Assembly (NCBI GenBank): GCA_036381335.1
Contig: DASVCZ010000031.1
Coordinates: 1-27,068, forward strand
Source of the DNA: DASVCZ01 sp036381335
Lineage (GTDB): Bacteria > Patescibacteriota > Microgenomatia > UBA1400 > PJMF01
Length of the DNA stretch: 27,068 nt
Reading direction: 5' to 3'
Below the pieces are notes generated by a model that did no database searches, was not told the DNA's origin, and saw only the letters and a list, made by a program, of their open reading frames with translations. The translations under genes and the position numbers were made by a program. This document shows positions 14,420 through 22,087 of the stretch, piece by piece (position 1 is the stretch's first letter; each line of letters opens with the position of its first letter).

Positions 14420-16147
14420 ATGAAGGATTCTAACACACACATTATTGACCAAGCTACGATTCAAGCACTATCAGACAATGAAGTAAGTAGGTTAGTTGAT
14501 GAAGACTTATTGGTTGATTTACAAAAACCATACAAGTACAGAGCTGCTGGATACATTCGAGTTTCAACTCTCAAACAAGCAGAGAAAGGTAAGTTTTCGC
14601 TTGAGCAGCAAGAGAAAAGAATTGCTGAGTTCATTTCAGACAAAGAATGGGAGCTTACAAAATGTTATGCCGATAAAGGTACTAGTGGCACAAAAATTGA
14701 GGGAAGACCTGATTTCAATAAGCTAATTGAAGATGCTCAACAAAGAAAGTTTGATGTCTTAGTAGTTTGGATGTCTGATAGGTTTGGCAGAAATACTGAT
14801 GAAATGCAAGAACTTCGAAGATCATTTCGTAAACTAGGAGTGCAGGTTATTTCAACCGAAGAAGAAATCAGAATAAAAGACCCAAGAACATTTCAATATC
14901 AAGAAGGTGGCTTTGACAAACTTTTGGAATACCTAGTAGACTTCAAAGCTGAACAAGACAACAGAACCAGAGTAAAAAGGTTGGATTTAGGTCGAAAAGG
15001 CAAGGCAGAGAAGGGTCGCATACCGTGTAAAACTCCGTATGGCTATAAGAAAATTATTGAATATGAACCAAATACTGGCAAAAAGGTAACAGAAGAAGAC
15101 GTGGTTGAGGAAGATAAAGCCAGAATCATTCGCTATATTTTTGAATGTTATAACGACCTCAATTGGGGTATAAGAAAAATAGCTTCCCAGCTCAACCTTG
15201 ATAAAGTCACATCCCCTAAGGGAAAAATGTGGGGTTACTCAACAGTCAAATACATACTACAAAACCCTACTTACGCTGGAATGGTTCGATGGGGGTGGCG
15301 ACTTTCTAAAAGTAGAGATAGCAGAACTCGTCTGATGCAAGGACATAGAGGCATTCTCAATCAAGGAAAACATACTCCAATTATTTCAGTGGATGTTTTT
15401 GAAAAAACCCAAGCCAGACTTCAAATCAGAAAGAAACTGGGTGGCAGAGCAGTTGGCTCAAAAGGATTACTAGTTGGCATAGCCAAATGCGGTAGATGTC
15501 AGGGTGGAACGTATGTAACTCAGTATCATCACTGGCACGCATATAGTAAAAGCAAAAACAAACGAGAAAAATATACCAAAACACTCTCATATCTTTGTTC
15601 TAACTATTCTCAATATGGCAAATCAGGCTGCTCTGCACGATATGTAATGACTAAGGCTAAATTAGAAACACTTGTCATTGAGGAGATTAGAAAACTAGCT
15701 AATAGCAAAAAAAGAAGAACTGAAAAAATAAAACAACTCAAAGAATCGAAGATACAATCATTAGATCAGGCTGAGACTTCACTGCTGACAAACCTAAACA
15801 AAATAAAGGAAAGAGAGAAAAGACAGAAATATGCTTACGACAATGGCATAGGTACGTTTGAGGATTTACTAATCAACAAAAAAATCAATGATGCTGAAGC
15901 AAAGAACATTAGTAAAAAACTAGCAGAGGTTCGTCTAAAACGAACAAATGAAGAAGACATCTACCTCAAAATAGCTAAGTCACTCAATGCTCTAACGGAT
16001 TTCGATGAAGTGTGGGAAGTTGCCTCTTTTGGCAGAAAAAAAGAACTACTAAGAGCTATACTTGAGAAAGTTATCGTATTTGAAAACCGTATTCAGCTCG
16101 TTTTTGTAACTGAAAAAAGTAATTCCATTTTGGAGAATCAATTATGA
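14420..16147 (+). CDS. Large serine recombinase (integrase of the element)
   Basis: 575 aa from ATG 14420, preceded by AAAAAGGA; a TTG frame from 14396 is less likely. The N-terminal resolvase domain has YIRVST with nucleophile Ser49 and the SDRFGRN arginines (about 119-125). A recombinase domain follows, with GYK, IFECY, a SPKGKMWGYSTVKYIL-like segment and NPTYAG. Next comes a zinc ribbon (Cys about 356, 359, 393, 402), then a long coiled coil (about 430-500) and a C-terminal strand region, the full domain set of large serine integrases. The stop lies 10 bp from the attR core, and the stop region forms one arm of the proposed attP. It should drive integration into rarA, and excision with a partner. 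Confidence 0.95.
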   Translation: MKDSNTHIIDQATIQALSDNEVSRLVDEDLLVDLQKPYKYRAAGYIRVSTLKQAEKGKFSLEQQEKRIAEFISDKEWELTKCYADKGTSGTKIEGRPDFNKLIEDAQQRKFDVLVVWMSDRFGRNTDEMQELRRSFRKLGVQVISTEEEIRIKDPRTFQYQEGGFDKLLEYLVDFKAEQDNRTRVKRLDLGRKGKAEKGRIPCKTPYGYKKIIEYEPNTGKKVTEEDVVEEDKARIIRYIFECYNDLNWGIRKIASQLNLDKVTSPKGKMWGYSTVKYILQNPTYAGMVRWGWRLSKSRDSRTRLMQGHRGILNQGKHTPIISVDVFEKTQARLQIRKKLGGRAVGSKGLLVGIAKCGRCQGGTYVTQYHHWHAYSKSKNKREKYTKTLSYLCSNYSQYGKSGCSARYVMTKAKLETLVIEEIRKLANSKKRRTEKIKQLKESKIQSLDQAETSLLTNLNKIKEREKRQKYAYDNGIGTFEDLLINKKINDAEAKNISKKLAEVRLKRTNEEDIYLKIAKSLNALTDFDEVWEVASFGRKKELLRAILEKVIVFENRIQLVFVTEKSNSILENQL

Positions 16148-16157
16148 ACACACTAAG

Positions 16158-16168
16158 GACACTATTAG
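16158..16168 (+). repeat. attR core: 11-bp direct repeat
   Basis: GACACTATTAG, identical to 4728-4738 and at the same codon phase relative to rarA. To the left is element sequence (the recombinase 3' end). To the right, TGCTTTTATTAAGTC continues native rarA (SAFIKS). Confidence 0.85.
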
Positions 16169-16619
16169 TGCTTTTATTAAGTCAATGCGGGCCAGCCAGA
16201 CTGACGCAGCCCTCTATTACTTGGCCCGGATGGTCGAGAGCGGGGAAGATCCCAAGTTTATAGCCAGGAGGATGGTGATATTTGCTTCCGAAGACATCGG
16301 TCTCGCACAACCAACTGCCTTAGTAGTAGCTAATGCAGTATTCGAGGCGGTCACAAAGGTAGGCTACCCAGAAGCTCAAATCAATTTGGCTCATGGCGTC
16401 GCCTATCTCTGCCAATGTAAGAAGGATCGCTCAGCCTACGAGGCTTACTTTACGGCGGTGGAAGACGTTAAAAAACACGGCAATCTGCCTATTCCCATGA
16501 ACACTCGTAACGCTCCCACCAAACTAATGAAAGAAATTGGGTATGGCCAAGGCTATCAAAAATACTCTCAAGAAAGTTATTTACCTGAAAAAATTAAGTC
16601 CCGTAAGTATCTAAAATAA
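16169..16619 (+). pseudogene. rarA: Displaced native 3' end of rarA
   Basis: The ~150-codon C-terminal part of RarA, separated from its N-terminal part by the element. It reads SAFIKSMRASQTDAALYYLA and on to a normal stop at 16617-16619, with Arg codons CGG, CGC and AGG like the chromosome. About four in five residues match the element-borne version at 4739-5201, with no indel until near the end. An exact 26-bp match (4929-4954 and 16359-16384) lies within it. Nothing upstream offers a start except an internal ATG at 16185. It is intact, so excision would restore it to use. It might be translated alone as an oligomerisation-domain fragment, but I see no signal for that. Confidence 0.92.
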
Positions 16620-16674
16620 AAACTGCTCCCATTATGCCACCTTCTTGCCACTTTTGGATTGTAGACTCGGGAGC

Positions 16675-18120
16675 ATGGTCACTACCGTCGATCTGTTGAC
16701 GATTCTAAAGAAACACTTTGGCTATACTCACTTCCGACCAGGACAAATTGAAATTATTCAATCCATTGTCAGGGGACGCGACACCATTGCCATCTTAGCC
16801 ACCGGGGGCGGCAAATCGCTCTGCTATCAGGTGCCTGGATTGGCATTAGCGGGGACAACTTTAGTTATTTCGCCGTTAATTTCATTAATGAAAGACCAAG
16901 TAGACACCCTGGAACGAAAGGGGATCTCGGCTACCTATCTTAATAGTTCTTTAAGCTCGGCCGAACTCCAGCGCCGACTCACAAAATTCCAGGTAGGAGA
17001 GTATAAGTTTGTCTATGTGGCCCCCGAACGGCTGCTTAATCAGCGATTTATTGCCATCAGTCAAAAAGTAAGTATTTCGTTAGTGGCGATTGACGAGGCT
17101 CACTGCATTTCCCAGTGGGGCCACGACTTTCGGCCCGCTTACCGCAACGTCAATGCCTTTCTCACCGCCTTACCCAACCGACCGATTGTGGCTGCCTTCA
17201 CCGCCACTGCTACGCCGGTAGTTCAGCGTGACATTGTTTTTAACGTCCAGCTAGCACGACCAAAAGTCTTTCTCAACAGTTTTCAACGCAGCAACCTCTC
17301 TTTTCACGCCCGCATGTGTCCCAGCTCCACTGATCAAGAATTAAAACTGTTTCACCTGCTCAAACACCATCGGGGAGAATCAGGTATTATTTATGCGGCC
17401 ACTCGGGAAAAAACTGAGTATCTAGCCGAATTAGTGACTCATTTTTCACCTCGGTCTCAAGTTAAAGCGTATCACGGGGGGTTATCTAATCAGGAGCGAA
17501 GTCAAATCCAAGAGCAGTTCGTCAGCAACCAAGTGCAAGTAATTACCGCTACTAATGCCTTTGGCATGGGTATCGATAAACCCAACGTTCGCTTCGTGAT
17601 TCACTATCAAATTCCCTCTAATTTGGAGAATTACTATCAAGAAGCCGGACGAGCGGGCAGAGACGGACAGCCTTCTGATTGCTACTTGTTATACAACCCT
17701 CACGACCTGTCGACACAGCTGGCTTTACTTAGGAAAAGTACAAATCAAAAGTATCGCCAGCACCAGTTTAAAAAACTGCAACAGATGGTAAAGTATGCCT
17801 TGCTGGCTACTTGCCGCAGTCAATTCGTACTTCAGTATTTTGGAAAAGAGAAAACTGCACCTTGTGAGCGTTGTGATAACTGCCAGCCTCCTGACCTTGG
17901 TACGCCTCGAGATTATCACCTTCAAGAATTGAAAAGCAAAGTCTTGACTTTGGCTGAAAAAAGCCATCAACCATACCAGCGAATCCTGACGGACACGCTG
18001 TTAGAGCACTTAGTTTTACATCAACCGCAGACAGAAGATGAGTTCCTTAAGCTCCCTGGGATAGGTCCCGGTTGGATAGAAAAATGGTACGACGTAGTCA
18101 AACCCGTCCTCAAATGGTAA
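16675..18120 (+). CDS. recQ: RecQ-family ATP-dependent DNA helicase, short form
   Basis: A 481-aa superfamily 2 helicase that unwinds DNA 3' to 5' in recombination and fork repair. The Q-like motif is FRPGQ, Walker A ATGGGKS (42-48), motif II IDEAHC, motif III FTATATP, and motifs V-VI ATNAFGMGIDKPNVR and QEAGRAGRDG. Four Cys (CRSQFV, then CERCDNC) form the RecQ zinc site. The RQC winged helix appears absent or minimal, and the last ~70 residues (LLEHLVLHQPQTEDEFLKLPGIG) resemble HRDC. ATG 16675 is used; a TTG start at 16645 would add 10 poorly conserved residues. It follows rarA in the native order and may share its repair role. Confidence 0.93.
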   Translation: MVTTVDLLTILKKHFGYTHFRPGQIEIIQSIVRGRDTIAILATGGGKSLCYQVPGLALAGTTLVISPLISLMKDQVDTLERKGISATYLNSSLSSAELQRRLTKFQVGEYKFVYVAPERLLNQRFIAISQKVSISLVAIDEAHCISQWGHDFRPAYRNVNAFLTALPNRPIVAAFTATATPVVQRDIVFNVQLARPKVFLNSFQRSNLSFHARMCPSSTDQELKLFHLLKHHRGESGIIYAATREKTEYLAELVTHFSPRSQVKAYHGGLSNQERSQIQEQFVSNQVQVITATNAFGMGIDKPNVRFVIHYQIPSNLENYYQEAGRAGRDGQPSDCYLLYNPHDLSTQLALLRKSTNQKYRQHQFKKLQQMVKYALLATCRSQFVLQYFGKEKTAPCERCDNCQPPDLGTPRDYHLQELKSKVLTLAEKSHQPYQRILTDTLLEHLVLHQPQTEDEFLKLPGIGPGWIEKWYDVVKPVLKW

Positions 18121-18130
18121 AATATAGGAT

Positions 18131-18460
18131 ATGACAGTCAATAACTTAGTTCAACAATATAAAGAAATTAGCCTCTTTTTAAATGAAAAATGGCCACTGG
18201 AAAACGAGCAGCAACGAATTTTTGCTCGAACGATGAAAATCGTGGAAGAGTTGGGTGAATTAGCTGACGAAGTTTTGACCAGCATGAATCTCCAACGTAA
18301 TTCTAAAATTGAACAATTCAGCCACCAAAATATTGAAGATGAATTTGCCGACGTCTTAGGCTCCTTAATCTTACTGGCCAATGAACTAGACATTGACGTC
18401 GAAAAAGTAATTCAACGAAAAATTGATTTTACTCGGGAACGCTTTGAGATGGACAAGTAG
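18131..18460 (+). CDS. MazG-type nucleotide pyrophosphohydrolase
   Basis: A 109-aa all-alpha NTP pyrophosphatase of the single-domain MazG-like group. The metal-binding pattern is visible: EELGELADEV (ExxE) followed about 25 residues later by EDEFADVL (ExxD). It hydrolyses (d)NTPs to monophosphates, possibly cleaning non-canonical nucleotides. It begins 10 bp after recQ. TAAAAT (18118-18123) sits at the position expected for a leaderless start, with TAGTCA 17 bp upstream, so it may have its own promoter. Its last 32 bp overlap the convergent nuclease gene. Confidence 0.85.
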   Translation: MTVNNLVQQYKEISLFLNEKWPLENEQQRIFARTMKIVEELGELADEVLTSMNLQRNSKIEQFSHQNIEDEFADVLGSLILLANELDIDVEKVIQRKIDFTRERFEMDK

Positions 18461-18989
18461 CCCACAGGCCTTTGTTTTCTTGACGAGCAACTTGCTCAGC
18501 CATTCGCAACTGCTCCTGACGGGCCACGTCCGGCGGGTAACTGCTGGCCACCGCATAGCCTTCGGCCACCAACACTTCATTAACCAATTGGCCATTCACC
18601 CACACGTAACGAAGTAGTCGTCCATACCGATCAGTCTGACTGACATCTTTTTCAAGTTCTACGGCCTTACCTTTCACCAGTTCAGCGTTCTTAGCAGATG
18701 CTTCCTGACCAAAGCATTCTTGCCCTACAGTCGGGTGTTTAGTTTCTGGAGTATCAATGCCAATATAACGAACGGTCCGGCCATCCTCGAGACGAATGGT
18801 ATCTCCATCAATGACTTCTGTGACCTTAACACTTTCCCGACCATCTTGACGGATAATTGGCTCATTCTCAACCTTTACTCCTAAAACTGGAATTTCGCCC
18901 TGATTAAACTGAGTATAAAGACCAATGACAGCCGTTACCAACAAGAGAGATAAGCTCAAGATATGTTTAAGCTGGCGCAGTTCCTTCAT
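18429..18989 (-). CDS. Thermonuclease (SNase-like) with N-terminal membrane anchor or signal
   Basis: A 186-aa staphylococcal-nuclease fold protein. A hydrophobic segment (about residues 10-26) acts as signal or anchor. The domain shows VIDGDTIRLEDG, VRYIGIDTPET (catalytic Arg and Glu, Ca2+-binding Asp) and DRYGRLLRYV (second catalytic Arg), then LWATC near the end. It would degrade DNA or RNA outside the membrane, consistent with nucleotide scavenging, a common need in reduced genomes. Its ATG overlaps the elp3 stop (ATGA), so the two are translated from one mRNA. The 3' end is antisense to the mazG end. Confidence 0.93.
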   Translation of the reverse strand: MKELRQLKHILSLSLLLVTAVIGLYTQFNQGEIPVLGVKVENEPIIRQDGRESVKVTEVIDGDTIRLEDGRTVRYIGIDTPETKHPTVGQECFGQEASAKNAELVKGKAVELEKDVSQTDRYGRLLRYVWVNGQLVNEVLVAEGYAVASSYPPDVARQEQLRMAEQVARQENKGLWATCPSQSVPE

Positions 18990-20827
18990 GACTCCACGCT
19001 AGCACATTCCACAAACTGATACAACTCACCATCAGTAAAACCTTTTTTGCGATAGTACTCACGCGTGCCGATAGCTGAAATGACTGCTAGTTTAGAGAAG
19101 CCAGCTTGGCTAGATACTTCATGAGCTCTCTTGATTAATTTGGTACCTAAACCAAGATGCTGAGGCTTACCAGCAGAATCTTGACCGATGCCTACCGTTT
19201 GTCCATAGACATGAATCTCACGGATGATGGCGCTGGCTTTGAGCTCATCTATAAATGATTCTTCTTTAGGTAAACTTAGCCTTAAGAAAGCCACGATTTT
19301 ATCTCCAGCCATATACTGGAAAAACACTTCCCGACTAACACTGGTTTCGTACTTTACTTCTTCCAGCTTCAAGTCAGTCTCTGCGAAGGAAGTACCACGA
19401 ATTTCCCGGGCTCTGATATCCTGCGAGCGTTCACCCGCTTCAGCCAGCTTTTGTTCAGCAATTTGGCGAAAGTTAGTTTTTTTATTACCTTCCACAATAT
19501 CAGTTGACGGAATGTCACGAATCACTCGAGTCAGACGACAGTAAGAAGGCGTACTTTTTAAAGCGAAAGTGAGCACATCTAACAGTTCTTCATAGGTGTA
19601 GGGCTGCCACTCGCCACGTTGATAGTACTGCATGAGCTCGGCGCTGCCAATTAAAGAACAAGGGTAAATTTTTAATTCGTCAGGTTTAAAGTCGGAATCA
19701 TTAAAAAGTTTGAGGTAGTCTTCTTTGTCTTGTGCCACTGATGAACCATACAAGTTCGCCATCCAGTGAGCATGAATTTTAAAACCCGCTTGCCGCAGAA
19801 GTTTAAAAGCCTTGCGAGTAGCCGCCACATCGTGGCCTCGTTTGTTTTTGGTCAAGACTTCATCTTGCAAACTCTGAACACCAATTTGGGTTTTGGTACA
19901 TCCTAAGCGACGGACACGGATCACCTCTGCTTCCGAAATATTATCAGGTCGTGTTTCAATGACTAAACCCACACATCGCACTTCTGCTGTTTCATTTTTC
20001 TTCTGCTCAATTTCTAACTCAGGCCAAACCGCTGATTGATAGGCATCAAAACCGGCAATCCTCTCCGGAGCTACATACATTTCTGAGACTACTTGGTTAT
20101 AGGTTTTATCCAGTTTAGAACCTTCAATTTCAAACTTGGAACTCCGTTCTTTATTGGCTGCGGGATCGTTGGACATGGCATGCCGATTCATTTGCTGATA
20201 CTTTCCTTCCATCTTGGCATACTCATCTTCGATTCGGCTCAATTCATCGATCATGCGCTCTTGATTGGTTGGGTTAAACTCATTCAGCGCTCGGAAGCAT
20301 TCTTTAATAAACCACACTTGATAGGATTCAGGATAGTAGGACCAAGTGCCACCTAAAACTATGATTTCTGCTTTATCCACGGTGTGGCCAATGTTGTACA
20401 GCGCTCGCAAACGGTTGGTCGTTTGCAAGTAGGGGTCAAAGTAGTTTCGCTCGGCTCGTTGAGCGCCTGGTTCATCACTCAAGTAGCTTTTGGGCATCCG
20501 GACGTCGTTGGGGCAAAAAATGCAGGTGCCAGGACAGGGGAAAGGTTTGGTCAGCACTGTGATGGGAGCTACACCAGAAAGGGTTCGGACTGGTCGCATC
20601 CGGATCTTCTTGAGAAAGTCTTCATTGTATGCCTTCAATCCGCGGGTTCCCGCCAGCTTACGATAAGCTGCAACTAACTCGTCTTTAGCAAATAAATCAC
20701 CATTTGGCTTAGTATGTTGACTGGAAAGTTTAGCTAAATCTCGAACACCATGCAGAGGAGCGGCCTCAATTTTTTTCAAGAGCGGCACCAGTTGATCCAG
20801 ATAGAGAGTATAATCAAAAGTGTTCAT
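18986..20827 (-). CDS. elp3: Elp3-family tRNA wobble-uridine modification enzyme (radical SAM and acetyltransferase)
   Basis: A 613-aa protein. The radical SAM cluster is CPGTCIFC (Cys98, Cys102, Cys105), a C-x3-C-x2-C form, within FPCPGTCIFCPNDVRMPKSY, a strong Elp3 signature. Further Elp3 marks are GGTWS, ETRPDNI, GCTKTQIGVQS and KIHAHWMANLYGS. The C-terminal GNAT domain has the acetyl-CoA loop HLGLGTKLIKRA and ends in EYYRKKGF. The enzyme uses acetyl-CoA and SAM to add a carboxymethyl group at C5 of U34 (cm5U). A charged insertion (about 190-255) separates two conserved blocks. It is divergent from the Trm9-like gene by 18 bp and overlaps the nuclease gene by 4 bp. Confidence 0.95.
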   Translation of the reverse strand: MNTFDYTLYLDQLVPLLKKIEAAPLHGVRDLAKLSSQHTKPNGDLFAKDELVAAYRKLAGTRGLKAYNEDFLKKIRMRPVRTLSGVAPITVLTKPFPCPGTCIFCPNDVRMPKSYLSDEPGAQRAERNYFDPYLQTTNRLRALYNIGHTVDKAEIIVLGGTWSYYPESYQVWFIKECFRALNEFNPTNQERMIDELSRIEDEYAKMEGKYQQMNRHAMSNDPAANKERSSKFEIEGSKLDKTYNQVVSEMYVAPERIAGFDAYQSAVWPELEIEQKKNETAEVRCVGLVIETRPDNISEAEVIRVRRLGCTKTQIGVQSLQDEVLTKNKRGHDVAATRKAFKLLRQAGFKIHAHWMANLYGSSVAQDKEDYLKLFNDSDFKPDELKIYPCSLIGSAELMQYYQRGEWQPYTYEELLDVLTFALKSTPSYCRLTRVIRDIPSTDIVEGNKKTNFRQIAEQKLAEAGERSQDIRAREIRGTSFAETDLKLEEVKYETSVSREVFFQYMAGDKIVAFLRLSLPKEESFIDELKASAIIREIHVYGQTVGIGQDSAGKPQHLGLGTKLIKRAHEVSSQAGFSKLAVISAIGTREYYRKKGFTDGELYQFVECASVES

Positions 20828-20844
20828 CAGGGGTACCTATTATA
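20809..20844. promoter_or_regulatory. Divergent -10 elements between elp3 and the Trm9-like gene
   Basis: On the plus strand, TATAAT (20809-20814) lies inside the first elp3 codons and would start transcription near 20821, ahead of AGGGG (20829-20833) and ATG 20846. On the minus strand, TATAAT (20844-20839) would start near 20832, giving elp3 a leader of about 5 nt. I find no good -35 for either, so both are tentative. Confidence 0.4.
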
Positions 20845-20845
20845 T

Positions 20846-21628
20846 ATGACACCGTCTACCATTACGCAGCTCAATCAGCTCAATCACGATTTTTATCAAA
20901 AAGTTGCGCATTACTTCGACAATTCGCGCCAATATTACTGGCAAGGGTGGCAACAATTGATTCCCATCATCAAAAAACTCATTACTGAGAAACCGTTACG
21001 GGTCCTAGATCTGGGATCGGGAAACGGACGTTTTTTAGAGTTTCTTAAAGAAAAATTTCCTAACCAACCAATTCAATACTTAGCTGTCGATTCCAATGAG
21101 TATTTACTAGCCAAAGAGTGGCAAAAATCAGCTCAAAATTTCGAACGGAGTCAATTTAAAATTGATATTACTGATGCTTTACTTAGCAAAAGTTTTACCA
21201 AAACCATTGAAGAGCATTTCAAGGGCAAAAATATCGATCTCATTGTTTCATTTGGCTTTCTGCACCATATTCCCTCATTAGAATTACGACAAGAATATAT
21301 TAGTCAGCTGGTTCAGCTTTCGGCTAAGAGTAATTTTCATTCGGTGGTCATTTTGACCGCTTGGCAGTTTGCGGATGATGATCAACAACAGAAGAAAATC
21401 GTAAATCCTTCGACCGTTAAAATCGATTCTACTGAGTTAGAACCAAACGACTATATTCTGAGCTGGAATCGGGGAGTGACTGCTTATCGATACTGCCACC
21501 ATGTAGATGAAGAAGAGGTAAACAAATTTCAACCACTTAACCAAAACCTTTCATTTTCGAGCTTTTACGCCGATGGCAAGTCAGGTCAATTGAACCACTA
21601 TCTTGTTTGGCAGAAAAGGCAGGAGTAA
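20846..21628 (+). CDS. Class I SAM methyltransferase, Trm9/ALKBH8-like (candidate cm5U34 tRNA methyltransferase)
   Basis: 260 aa from ATG 20846; a longer frame from 20750 runs antisense into elp3. Motif I is VLDLGSGNGRF (53-63), followed by an acidic strand end (VDSNE). Outside the generic fold, several positions recall eukaryotic Trm9/ALKBH8: FYQKVAHYFDNSR (16-28, like the Y-x-x-IA-x-HF-x-x-TR start), FGFLHHI (137-142), TAWQF (171-175), and a C-terminal YILSWN then YRYCHHV (about 203-220). Trm9 esterifies cm5U34 made by Elongator to mcm5U34. The neighbour 18 bp away is elp3, which makes cm5U. Family assignment is by eye; a general methyltransferase of another substrate is the alternative. 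Confidence 0.7.
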   Translation: MTPSTITQLNQLNHDFYQKVAHYFDNSRQYYWQGWQQLIPIIKKLITEKPLRVLDLGSGNGRFLEFLKEKFPNQPIQYLAVDSNEYLLAKEWQKSAQNFERSQFKIDITDALLSKSFTKTIEEHFKGKNIDLIVSFGFLHHIPSLELRQEYISQLVQLSAKSNFHSVVILTAWQFADDDQQQKKIVNPSTVKIDSTELEPNDYILSWNRGVTAYRYCHHVDEEEVNKFQPLNQNLSFSSFYADGKSGQLNHYLVWQKRQE

Positions 21629-21640
21629 AATCCGTTTAGT

Positions 21641-22087
21641 ATGAAAATGTTCCTATCGCTGTTACTAGTTGTCTTAGCTATATTAGGAATTTTCGATGCC
21701 AGTTACTTAACCTATGAAAAACTCACTGGCAACATCCCACCCTGCGGGGCCGGCTTTGACTGTGGTGAGGTTTTAAGTAGCCAATGGGCCTCCATCGGGC
21801 CTATTCCTTTGTCTATGTTTGGTTTTTTCTTTTATTCGTCAATGTTTATCTTAGCCATTATTAACTTTTTAGAAATCGATCTTTTTGACCACATTATTAC
21901 TACTAAAAAACTACTTTTACTCTTAGGTAGTTTTGGGTTCTTTTTTTCACTCTACTTAGTCAGTTTAATGGCCTTTATTATTCAAGCCTGGTGCCTCTAT
22001 TGTCTCTTTTCAGCTTTGATTAGCACCAGTTTATTTGTGACTTCAGTGGCTCTCAACAACCTGCCTCCAAGCACTCCCAGCAAATGA
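21641..22087 (+). CDS. Vitamin K epoxide reductase (VKOR) family protein
   Basis: A 148-aa protein with four TM segments. After TM1 comes DASYLTYEKL, then the loop Cys pair Cys35 and Cys41, then VLSSQWASIGPIPLSMFG, the typical VKOR Ser/Gly region. The quinone-proximal CxxC is WCLYC (Cys118, Cys121) near TM4. It would oxidise a periplasmic-side thioredoxin-like partner and pass electrons to a quinone, forming disulfides in exported proteins. No DsbA-like partner is fused or adjacent. The last 4 bp overlap pyrD (ATGA), pointing to co-translation. It starts 12 bp after the methyltransferase gene. Confidence 0.92.
   Translation: MKMFLSLLLVVLAILGIFDASYLTYEKLTGNIPPCGAGFDCGEVLSSQWASIGPIPLSMFGFFFYSSMFILAIINFLEIDLFDHIITTKKLLLLLGSFGFFFSLYLVSLMAFIIQAWCLYCLFSALISTSLFVTSVALNNLPPSTPSK

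Larger units (their letters stand above)
4728..16168 (+). mobile_element. Integrative element in rarA, large serine recombinase type, ~11.43 kb
   Basis: The ends are set by the 11-bp core repeats, offset by 11,430 bp. The left end carries a replacement 3' part of rarA, and the right end carries the serine recombinase gene, which stops 10 bp from the core. Removing one core plus the intervening DNA joins 4014-4738 to 16169-16619 and gives an intact 391-codon rarA, a strong test of the boundaries. The inside is more A+T-rich than the flanks and prefers AGA for arginine. Gene content is recombinases, unrecognised proteins and metabolic cargo. No relaxase, type IV secretion, replication initiator or phage structural gene is recognisable, so it is best called an integrative element or genomic island of unknown transfer mode. 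Confidence 0.9.

Noticed and set aside
4728..16168. Interpretation as a prophage or conjugative element.
   Set aside because: No capsid, terminase, portal, relaxase or type IV secretion gene is recognisable.
20093..20677. Plus-strand ORFs antisense to elp3.
   Set aside because: Shadows of the elp3 coding frame with no family resemblance.
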